The notes beneath the pieces are model-generated. The model ran no database searches. It was not told the origin of the DNA and worked only from the letters and a program-made list of their open reading frames with translations. The position numbers and the translations under genes are program-made. DNA of 64,000 bases from Nitzschia sp. DOCU1 (lineage: Eukaryota; Bacillariophyta; Bacillariophyceae; Bacillariales; Bacillariaceae), in NCBI GenBank assembly GCA_951394045.1, contig OX595986.1, positions 4,555,534 to 4,619,533 of the forward strand. Direction: 5' to 3'. Positions 34,512 through 42,650 of the stretch are shown here, piece by piece. The first letter of the stretch is position 1. Each line of letters starts with the position of its first letter.

Positions 34512-36020
34512 ATGGATTCCATGCCACAACCCGCCCCCGGCCAGGCCCGCAAACGCAACATTTTTGACGTCTTGGAGCAACTCTCCAGCGATGACGGCGC
34601 CAAGAACATTTTGGTGCGAGTCGACTTTAACGTTCCCATGAACGCGGATTTCGTCATTACGGACGATTCGCGAATCCGAGGTGCCTTGCCTAGCATCCAA
34701 GCCATTCTCAAGGCCAAGCACAATGCCATCCTCATGAGTCACATGGGCCGCCCCAAGGCCGTCCAAAAGGGCGAAGATACGGACGGCAAGCAGCGCAAGG
34801 CACTTTCACTCCAACACGTCCAACAGCGTTTGAGCGAACTGGCGGGAGTCCAGGCTCAGTTCGTTGATGACTGCGTGGGTGACAAGGTCAAGGCGGCCGT
34901 CGCTGCGCTGCCCAAGGAGGGAGGCGCCGTTTTGTTGCTGGAGAATCTCCGCTTTTACAAGGAAGAAGAGAAGAACGGCGAAGATTTCGCCAAGTCGCTG
35001 GCTTCCATTGCGGACGCCTACGTCAACGACGCCTTTGGTACTTGCCACCGAGCTCACGCCAGTGTGTCGGGTGTGCCTGCCTTGTTGCCCAAGGAAAAGT
35101 GCGGTGTGGGCTGTTTGGTGGCCAAGGAAGTGGCCTTTTTGGACTTTACGAGTTTGGCAGAAAGCGAAGTCGTCGCTGCCGGTAAGTTTGTGACAGGAAG
35201 AAGAAGAAAGATCGAATTGCACGTAATCGTCGTCGTCTCATCATGCTGGGTTATTTTTGTTTACTTCTCATATACCAGTCATTGGAGGATCCAAGGTCTC
35301 GACGAAATTGCCCGTCATTCAGGGTTTGTTGAACCAAGTGCACATCCTGGTTTTGTGAGTGTCGTGTGATTTCATTCTGGAACATAGGTGGTTGTCATCG
35401 ACTGGGGCGTCATAGTTCTCACTTTTTCTTCTTTTTCTATATTTAAAATATTCAGGGGCGGCGGTTTGGCCTACACGTTTGCCAAGGCCATGGGAGTCAA
35501 CATTGGCACTTCTCTCTGCGAAGAAGAGATGGTGGAAACTGCCAAGCAACTCATCAAGGAGGCAGAATCCAAAGGAAAGAAGCTTATCGTGCCCGTGGAT
35601 GCAGTTTGCTCAAAGGAATTCCCAAAGGGCGAGATGAAGCTGGAAGATACCAAGACCTTTGACATGGTACCCGGTGGAGGAATCGAAGACGGATGGATGG
35701 GATTGGACGTGGGTCCCAAGACGTCAGCTTTATTCCATGACGCGTTAAGTTCGGCCACCAAGATCGTCTTCAACGGTCCCATGGGTGTCTTTGAGATCCA
35801 ACCCTTTGATATTGGAACAAAGGCGATGGTTGATACCTTGGAGGCAGTTACCAAAAAGGGCGCCGTAACAGTGGTGGGTGGAGGAGATTCCGTGGCTGCT
35901 CTAGAACAATTCAACAAGATGGACGTGGTCACGTATGTTTCCACTGGAGGTGGGGCAACACTTGAATTACTCGCTGGAGATGTTCTTCCAGGAGTCGCTG
36001 CAATTTCCGACTTTGCCTAA
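34512..36020 (+). CDS. PGK: phosphoglycerate kinase
   Basis: Three exons, 34512-35181, 35279-35354 and 35456-36020, give 436 residues. The chosen ATG lies in a strong CACCATGG context. Family landmarks are all present: VRVDFNVPM near 38, SHMGRPK near 78, LLENLRFYKEEE near 140, NDAFGTCHRAHAS near 175, VIGGSKVSTKL across the first junction, and GGGDSVAALEQF with STGGGATLELL at the end. The enzyme transfers phosphate between 1,3-bisphosphoglycerate and ADP in glycolysis. The frame stays open upstream to an ATG at 34320, adding 64 residues rich in Arg, Asn and Ser. Diatoms have cytosolic, plastid and mitochondrial PGKs, so a mitochondrial form starting there is possible. No plastid AF-P presequence is visible. 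Confidence 0.93.
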
Positions 36021-36120
36021 ACACATTCTTTATGCGAAATCCAACCAAACAAATTTTAACGGCAAGCACCGAGTACATAGTTTGACAATAAAACGATTTA
36101 AAAGAGATATTTTTAATAAT

Positions 36121-37455
36121 CTAGAGATGCTCACGAAACGTCCTTTTGGATTTTGAGGGCTCGTCTTCCTCTTTTCGGTCGAAGCAAACCGGGAGAGCCT
36201 CGGGATGCACTGGTATTGTCCCAAGCCAACGGAGGTACGGATCGAATTCGGCCTTGAGCCCGGCCTCATTGCTCTTGCGGGACAAGGAAAATTCATGTGG
36301 TAGGTGCATAACAAAGCCCCGGGGTAGTTGCCAAAGACGGTATCCGAAATTTTGGAGCAATATCCGAATCCAAGTAATCTTGTTGTGCCCCCAGCCTTTG
36401 AAAATCTCAGGAAACTTGGGAGGAAAATCCCTGCAAACCCGAAGTGCCAAATAGGGCTCGTAAAAGGGACTTTTCACGCATTGGATGGAAACGACAGAGG
36501 ACTGATTTTGAAGCCACATGTCGTACATTGTTGTTCCGTGATACCGGTTCTGACCACGAACACTTTGAAATCCCCGATCGACGCGGGGTCTCTCTTCTCG
36601 ATCCACCAAGGCTACAATGTCCGAATGGCGTTTGGGAATACTCTTCCATTCGGATTCCAGGCATGCTATAATCTCCGCTTGCGTTTCCATTTGGCAATTG
36701 GGAATGTAGGTAAAGGCGGGCATGACGATTGCAGCTTTGGTGTCCTTTGCCAAAACTTCGGCTGTGGTCAACAGATCGTCATGCAACCCTTGAGAAATCA
36801 AAAAGTCGGAATCGATATATGCCGCATGCGTCGTATGAATGGATTGAAGCGCCAAGTTTCGAAGAGTATTGACCGGATACAGATTTATGGAACTTTGAGG
36901 GCTCGCTTGGAAGATTGTTACGTGCATTCGAGACAGATCACAGGCTAGCTCCACCTCCAACCGATTTCGAACTAGTTCGTGCTCGTTGTGCTTGGCGTTG
37001 GGTGGTAGATAGATTGCAATTGCAATCGGAAGAGGCGAGGGCCATCGTTCGCACTGATGTTTCATGATCCAAAGTCGATCCATGGAAGCTTGAGTCACCA
37101 AAGTGAAGGAAACATCAGACGGTTGCAAGGGGATACATTCGGGCATTGCAGTAAAATATTCAAACGTAAACTCGGGTATGGAGGTAGGCAGTAGATCATT
37201 TTCGTGAACAACGGTAAAGCTGCTCCTTCCCGTCTTTATCGGTGGGGTCACTGATGACACAGATTCGAGTGTTTTCGTGGTGACGGTGGCATTGACACCC
37301 TGAAACGAATATGGAGAACTAACCCATCCACTGGGACGCCTCACAAGTACCCCTACCGATATTCGCAGAACCAGTACAAACCCCAAGACACGAAGAATAA
37401 GCATTGTACAACTGGAAGCTGCCCCCCGCGTTTTGTGACTCTTGGGTGCGACCAT
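36121..37455 (-). CDS. LARGE/GT49-like type II membrane glycosyltransferase
   Basis: Single exon, 444 residues, ATG at 37455 (the frame extends further up only through a non-ATG). A short basic cytosolic tail precedes one membrane span at about 18-37, so it is a type II Golgi protein. The catalytic domain shows the GT49 layout: YPVNTLRNLAL, a DSD metal-binding motif in AAYIDSDFLI near residue 214, then a GHNKITWI segment near 385 and LPHEFSLS. GT49 enzymes such as LARGE and B4GAT1 add xylose or glucuronic acid in animals; the diatom acceptor is unknown. The start codon lies inside a 75-bp tandem repeat. It is divergent from the thioredoxin reductase gene. Confidence 0.82.
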   Translation of the reverse strand: MVAPKSHKTRGAASSCTMLILRVLGFVLVLRISVGVLVRRPSGWVSSPYSFQGVNATVTTKTLESVSSVTPPIKTGRSSFTVVHENDLLPTSIPEFTFEYFTAMPECIPLQPSDVSFTLVTQASMDRLWIMKHQCERWPSPLPIAIAIYLPPNAKHNEHELVRNRLEVELACDLSRMHVTIFQASPQSSINLYPVNTLRNLALQSIHTTHAAYIDSDFLISQGLHDDLLTTAEVLAKDTKAAIVMPAFTYIPNCQMETQAEIIACLESEWKSIPKRHSDIVALVDREERPRVDRGFQSVRGQNRYHGTTMYDMWLQNQSSVVSIQCVKSPFYEPYLALRVCRDFPPKFPEIFKGWGHNKITWIRILLQNFGYRLWQLPRGFVMHLPHEFSLSRKSNEAGLKAEFDPYLRWLGTIPVHPEALPVCFDRKEEDEPSKSKRTFREHL

Positions 37456-37597
37456 GCTAGGATCTGCCGCCAGTTTCAAACGTTTGGACCGCTCAAGTCT
37501 TGTCGGCTCCCGTCTTCAAAGGGCGACCATGCTGGGATCTATGATACCGTCAGCTTGAACTCATGGACCGCTCAAAGCGTGGCTCCCGTCTTCACAC
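37448..37597. repeat. two-copy tandem repeat over the GT49 start codon
   Basis: Units at 37448-37522 and 37523-37597 (period 75 bp) share GCGACCATGCT.GGATCT, GACCGCTCAA and GGCTCCCGTCTTCA. Both units carry an ATG in the minus direction; only the one at 37455 opens the glycosyltransferase. Confidence 0.75.
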
Positions 37598-38036
37598 TGT
37601 CCTTTTCTCTATCTATTGTCCCCGGAGGTAGCGTGAGACACTTGTTTTGAGAGAGCGAGCAGTGGCAAAACACAAGATCTTGGCGGGAAATTTCGGATGA
37701 GTGAGGAGTCACTTCCCCTCTTGACTTTGTGACTCTTCCAAAAGGGGGGAGTATTCCCCCTCTTTAAAATTCTGAATTGTACGTGAGACCCAGTAGCGTT
37801 CCTACGGGTTTCGATCGCCTTCCTGACTCACACGTCAGCGCCAGCCTCTCCCTCCAAAAACTGATCTCACGCCCAAACTCATTTCTCTCTCACCCCCAAA
37901 GACTGACGCTTTCGTCTTTGTTGCTGTTGCACTCCAATACAACAAAAGGAGTCCTTTCGACTAGAGTACTGCTCTTGCTCTTGGCTATTGAGTGGATATC
38001 CGACTGCTATAAGGCGACGAAAGTAGAAAAGGAACC

Positions 38037-40155
38037 ATGGCATCGCCTCATATCCTGCATGTGGCGGGCATGCAATCCTGTACGTTTGAACATGGCGCAG
38101 AACGCACACATCACTGGATTCACCACAGCAATGCCTCACAAATGTTCTTTGTTTTCTACTTGTAGGCGGCTTTTACAAGCGCATCACATCTTGCTTGTCG
38201 TCTCTGAGTTTGTTGTTTCCAAACCGCGTCAAAGTGGTCGAGCACGACTTTGGAGATCGCACAAAATTCCGTGAGTGGCTTGTGGATGGAGGCTTTCGCA
38301 ATCACTTTAGCGATCCAGTGGGCAAGGAACACGTTGCATGCCCTGTGGTGTGGTTCGGGAAGAGTGCCACTGCGCCCTCGACCGACACTACGAACGGCAA
38401 CAGTCCCGATCCAGCGGATATTGAAAAGTATCTAGGAGGACATGACGCCACGTTGGATTGGTGCCGAGAATTTATGCAGCCGGCTGCTCCCGCCAAGGGA
38501 CCTTGGAACAGGGTCGATGCGACCATGGTAGATGACGGACACGTGGCAGATCATTCCTATGAGTATGATCTGGTGGTTATTGGAGGCGGATCAGGTGGTA
38601 TGGCGGCTGCCAAGGAGGCGGCAAGTTTGGGCGCTCGCGTGGCCTTGTGCGACTTTGTCAAGCCGTCGCCGCACGGAACCACGTGGGGTTTGGGCGGAAC
38701 CTGCGTCAATGTAGGTTGCATTCCCAAGAAACTCTTTCATATTGGAGCTTCTCTCCGAGAAGTCATGAATGTGGACTCCAACTTTTATGGAATCTCTGCG
38801 GGCGAAACAAAGCCAGATGAAATGGGCCAGTTGGCAACCCCCACAACGCAAGTCCACTGGGACGTTGTCAAGGGAAACATTCAGAACTATATTCGTGGTT
38901 TGAATTTCAAGTATCGAGTGCGTCTGCGAGAAAAGTCCGTTCAGTACCTCAACAAGCTTGCCTCTTTCAAAGACAAGCACACTGTGGAAGTAGTGGACAA
39001 GAAGGGACGCAGCAGCACTATTACTAGCTCTCGATTCTTGGTAGCCACTGGTGGACGTCCAGCTCCGATTGACTGTGAAGGTGGAGAGCTTGCGATTTCG
39101 TCTGATGACGTCTTCTTCTTGGAAAAGGATCCGGGGAAGACGTTGTGCATTGGTGCCTCTTACATTAGTTTAGAGTGCGCTGGTTTCTTGGCGGGCTTTG
39201 GCAATGACGTGACCGTAGCCGTCCGTTCCATTTTGTTGCGCGGCTTTGATCGCGAGTGCTCGGATAAAATTGGTGAATACATGAAGGATCATGGTGTCAA
39301 ATTCAAAATGCAAGTGACTCCTACCAAGATGGAAAAGGTAGACGGAGATCAAATCAAGGTGACCTTTTCGGATGGAAGCAGCGATACATATGACACTGTG
39401 TTGGGAGCCATTGGTAGACATGCAGATACCGACAAGTTGGGATTGGATGCTGTAGGCATCAAGACGAACCCTTCCAACAAGAAGATTTCCACCAAATTTG
39501 AGCAGACGACGACTCCCAACATTTACGCTATTGGTGATGTTATGGAGGTGAGTTGAAAAAGTCGCAGGTGTGTGGCTGGTTCTATTGCAAATATTAGTTG
39601 CTTTCTTGCTGATTCATTTATGTTATTGTTGCAATTGTCTCTCTCTATCTCTCCTCTCGCCAGGGCTGCCCCGAGTTGACTCCTGTCGCCATTCAAGCCG
39701 GTATCAAGTTGGCGCGCCGACTGTTTGGAGGATCCAAGGAACCCATGGATTACATCAACATTTGCACCACTGTCTTTACTCCGATTGAGTACGCTTGTGT
39801 CGGTTTGTCGGAAGACGACGCGATTGAAAAGTTTGGCGCGGATGGCATTGAAGTATACCATCGCGAATTCATACCTTTGGAGTGGTCCTTGTCGCAGAAT
39901 CGTCATGAAGCGTATGCCTTTGCCAAGGTTGTAGTTGACAAGTCGAAAGAAGAAAACGTCTTGGGTATCCATTACGTAGGTCCCAACGCCGGAGAAGTCA
40001 TGCAGGGCTATGGTGTTTCGATGAAACAAGGATTGAGCTTTAAGGAATTGACGGATACAGTTGGCATCCACCCCACGTCTTCGGAAGAGATTGTGACGCT
40101 TGCGGTGACCAAGAGCAGTGGCGAGTCCGCCTCTGCTGGCGGATGCTGAGGATAG
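38037..40155 (+). CDS. selenocysteine-containing glutaredoxin-thioredoxin reductase (TGR-like)
   Basis: Three exons, 38037-38079, 38166-39547 and 39664-40155, give 638 residues if the UGA at 40147-40149 is read as selenocysteine. Residues 1-125 form a glutaredoxin-like domain: HVAGMQSCGFYKR with a single active-site Cys, CPVVWF with the cis-proline, and YLGGHDATLDW matching the IGG-D motif. The reductase follows: FAD motif GGGSGG near 143, redox disulfide GGTCVNVGC near 193, NADPH domain around 310-345, AIGDV and ELTPVAIQAG, and the interface helix HPTSSEE. The end reads GGC-UGA-GGA-UAG, that is Gly-Cys-Sec-Gly-stop, exactly the redox tail of animal thioredoxin reductases. This domain order is that of thioredoxin-glutathione reductase. 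It would reduce thioredoxin and perhaps glutathione using NADPH. No targeting sequence is visible, so it is probably cytosolic. Confidence 0.88.
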
Positions 40156-40190
40156 GCCCTTCGAGAACCCGTTGTGGGTTCTTGAAGGGC
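40156..40190 (+). promoter_or_regulatory. 15-bp hairpin right after the Sec codon
   Basis: The arms 40156-40170 and 40176-40190 pair over 15 bp with one G-U wobble and a 5-nt loop (GTTGT). It starts six bases after the UGA and directly after the UAG. Its position resembles Sec redefinition elements, stem-loops just 3' of some UGA-Sec codons. A structural role in 3' end formation is the alternative. Confidence 0.6.
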
Positions 40191-40299
40191 TCCCGTTGGA
40201 GCAATCCAGCGAGACATAAAAATATCTGTTGGCGTGTTGCGTATTCCATGCGCTGTAACGACGTATGGGGCGCTACAACAAGGTGCCAAGTAACACGGT

Positions 40300-40362
40300 C
40301 GTTGACCTGAATGACAGCTCAATGTGCCCATAGGGTGCATCCTAGCTTGAAAATGGTTGACG
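40300..40362 (+). promoter_or_regulatory. candidate SECIS element in the 3' UTR
   Basis: The fold has an 8-bp basal helix (40300-40307 with 40355-40362, two wobbles) and an internal loop. The core is ATGA (40311-40314) opposite TGA (40348-40350), followed by AGCT pairing with AGCT and an inner 8-bp stem closed by ATA. The order basal helix, AUGA/GA quartet, upper helix is that of eukaryotic SECIS elements. It lies 160 bases after the UGA, a workable distance. The conserved unpaired AA in the apical loop is not clear, so this is a candidate only. Confidence 0.5.
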
Positions 40363-40482
40363 CAAGGCCGCGTTGTTTGAAATCTTTGGATTGGGTTATT
40401 AAACTTATAAAGACTATGTATTTCAAAACTTTTCGTGACAAGATCTACACTAGTTTCACAACATTTTCATGACTGTTGGATA
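40363..40482. other. short region between convergent genes
   Basis: Only the 3' flanks of the reductase and the DEAD-box helicase; nothing else was recognised. Confidence 0.4.
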
Positions 40483-42273
40483 TTAATCCCACAACTGCCC
40501 ACTTTCAATCGTTTCCTTGATGAGAGCATCCTTGGTTTTTTTCGTACGCTTGTCCTTTCGAAACGAGTATAGATCTTCGTCTGCTTCCTTTTCTCCCAAT
40601 TCTGAAGTCGCTGCAATCGTAAAGCTATCCAACTTTTTGCCCATGACTTGTCGAGCAATGGGAAGCTGCCATCCATAGGCAAAGACTGTCGAAGCACCCT
40701 GCCGACCCGCACGCGCCGTTCGTCCTACACGACGAACATACTCTGCTGGATCCTTGGGAAAGTCAAAAATGACCACATGATCCACTGGCGCCGCATCAAA
40801 GTCGACTCCGCGTGCCGCTCGATCTGTACAAATCAAAATATAGTCGACCTCTTCCTCAGCAACATCTTGTCTGCCTTTGGAAAAGACTTCTAGATTGGCA
40901 TTACGACTTTCCGGAGTCATGGCATTGTGGTAGGCTCCGACATGGTAGAGAACTCCCTTTCGATCTCGTCGTCTGAGCAAGTTTTCGACATCTCGACAAG
41001 ATTCCACTGTATTGCAAAAGATCAACGTGCGTCGACATCGCACTTGTCGTAATGCTTGCAACAGTTGCTTGGCCTTGATATCAAAGCAGAGTGCTTCATC
41101 TCTATTACTTTGCGACGGCACGGATACATCCACCAACCGTTCCTTGAGTGAGGGTGCCACACGATGCAATCCAGGTCCCCGCACTTGGACCACACCCGGA
41201 AACTCTGCTTCGACTGTTTTAACAATTTGATCTGGCAAGGTGGCCGTCACAAAGACAAACTGTGTTTGTTGTACATTTGACACGGCAGAAGCCACTGTCC
41301 GCAGTTGCGGTCCAAAGGTTTGATCAATCAACAATATATCCACTTCATCCAAGACAATGGCTTGTAAATCGCTACTCAAATCCAATCCCGAATTGCGAGT
41401 CCTTAAAATGGTCGAAACACGACCGGGCGTCGAAATGAGGACGTCAATCGGTGTTCGTTGGATGCGTCGAATTTGATCCCGAATGGACGATTGGAATTTA
41501 CCACTGGCGGTTACGACCATGGTCGAAAAAGGAACCGCAGTCGATATTTTACAACACACGTCACGAATTTGATCCGCAAGTTCGGCGGTTGGAGCCAAAA
41601 TCAATACTCGAGGCGCCCCTGGCGTTTTGGAGGGACCTGTATTCGAGAGAGCACGCTGCAGCAATGGCAATAGATAGGCCAAGGTTTTTCCACTTCCCGT
41701 TTGTTCTGCAATAATAGTGGACTGTCCCGACAATAGTTGTGGCCATGCCATGGATTGAATTCGTGAGGGACGAGTAATGCCGGCACCTTGACAAAGCGGC
41801 AAGAACAGATCGCTGTCTGCCATTTTCAAGGATGGATCTTGCAGCGACTTTTTCGAAAAGAAATGTGCGTTGGTATCCGTAATATCAGCTTCTTCTTGTA
41901 TCGGCGTTACCATAATATCCGGTCTTTGCGTCTGCTGCTGCTGCCGCCGCCGAGGGAAATCATTTCGGTCGTTGGGCGTTCGTCGACTTGTTGTTCTTCG
42001 TGGTGGTTGAGAATCTTTACGTGATGCTGATGCTCCTCTGCTGTTACGATAACTTGACGGTTCCCGATTTTGATCAAATGAATCCGAATCCTCATCATCA
42101 TTGTCGTCATCTCGATACGACTGCGTGCGTCGATTTCGTCTCGGAGGAGAAGTCGATACAAAGAGTGGATCGAATCGATGCGTACGTGCCGTCGCCGCTC
42201 CAAACACTGGAAATGCCTCGGATGAATCAATGTACTGAAACGCCAAGAATGTAAAGACCACAGCCGCCAACAT
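40483..42273 (-). CDS. DEAD-box RNA helicase, probably plastid-targeted
   Basis: Single exon, 596 residues, ATG at 42273. The N-terminus is a signal peptide ([15 protein letters not shown]) ending SSEAF-P; a Phe at the cleavage site followed by an Arg/Ser-rich stretch is the bipartite presequence of diatom plastid proteins. Disordered Arg/Asp/Gln-rich sequence runs to about 115. The helicase core follows: Q motif around RPSRIQ, motif [10 protein letters not shown], Ia PTAEL, Ib TPGR, motif II DEVD instead of DEAD, motif III TAT, and in the second domain motif V RAARGVDF and motif [10 protein letters not shown]. It would unwind or remodel RNA with ATP, probably in plastid ribosome assembly or mRNA handling (inference). 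It is divergent from the TFIIB-like gene. Confidence 0.87.
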   Translation of the reverse strand: MLAAVVFTFLAFQYIDSSEAFPVFGAATARTHRFDPLFVSTSPPRRNRRTQSYRDDDNDDEDSDSFDQNREPSSYRNSRGASASRKDSQPPRRTTSRRTPNDRNDFPRRRQQQQTQRPDIMVTPIQEEADITDTNAHFFSKKSLQDPSLKMADSDLFLPLCQGAGITRPSRIQSMAWPQLLSGQSTIIAEQTGSGKTLAYLLPLLQRALSNTGPSKTPGAPRVLILAPTAELADQIRDVCCKISTAVPFSTMVVTASGKFQSSIRDQIRRIQRTPIDVLISTPGRVSTILRTRNSGLDLSSDLQAIVLDEVDILLIDQTFGPQLRTVASAVSNVQQTQFVFVTATLPDQIVKTVEAEFPGVVQVRGPGLHRVAPSLKERLVDVSVPSQSNRDEALCFDIKAKQLLQALRQVRCRRTLIFCNTVESCRDVENLLRRRDRKGVLYHVGAYHNAMTPESRNANLEVFSKGRQDVAEEEVDYILICTDRAARGVDFDAAPVDHVVIFDFPKDPAEYVRRVGRTARAGRQGASTVFAYGWQLPIARQVMGKKLDSFTIAATSELGEKEADEDLYSFRKDKRTKKTKDALIKETIESGQLWD

Positions 42274-42650
42274 TGCGATATTAAAGGCTGTCTTTGTTAC
42301 GTTACAGAAAGAACAGGTCAGGACAAGAGTATACTAGGGAGGCTCTCTACTATTGCAAAAGAAGATGGAATGGAATCCTTCACATCATCCGTCGTCTCCA
42401 ACGAACATCATGCATGCTTTTTTGATGGCTGTCGTGTCTACGGACGACGACAGACGCACTTCGGTACGAGCGACAGCAAGACGTTCGACTCCATGGACAA
42501 CCAGCAGTTTTCAGTCCCCCCAAAACGTGACTCACGGTATTCTGGCGCTCCATTCATTCATTCGTTTCGCCGTACAAGAACGAAAAAAAAGTTACGAATG
42601 GAATAGAGATTCTCACTTTTCATGATTGTAAACATCCTATACGGTTGACC
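42274..42650. promoter_or_regulatory. divergent promoter, DEAD-box helicase / TFIIB-like
   Basis: 377 bp between divergent start codons. No specific element was recognised. Confidence 0.4.

Noticed and set aside
40156..40190. Hairpin as a bacterial-type terminator
   Set aside because: This is a nuclear eukaryotic gene with introns and there is no T-run after the stem; position next to UGA-Sec is a better explanation.
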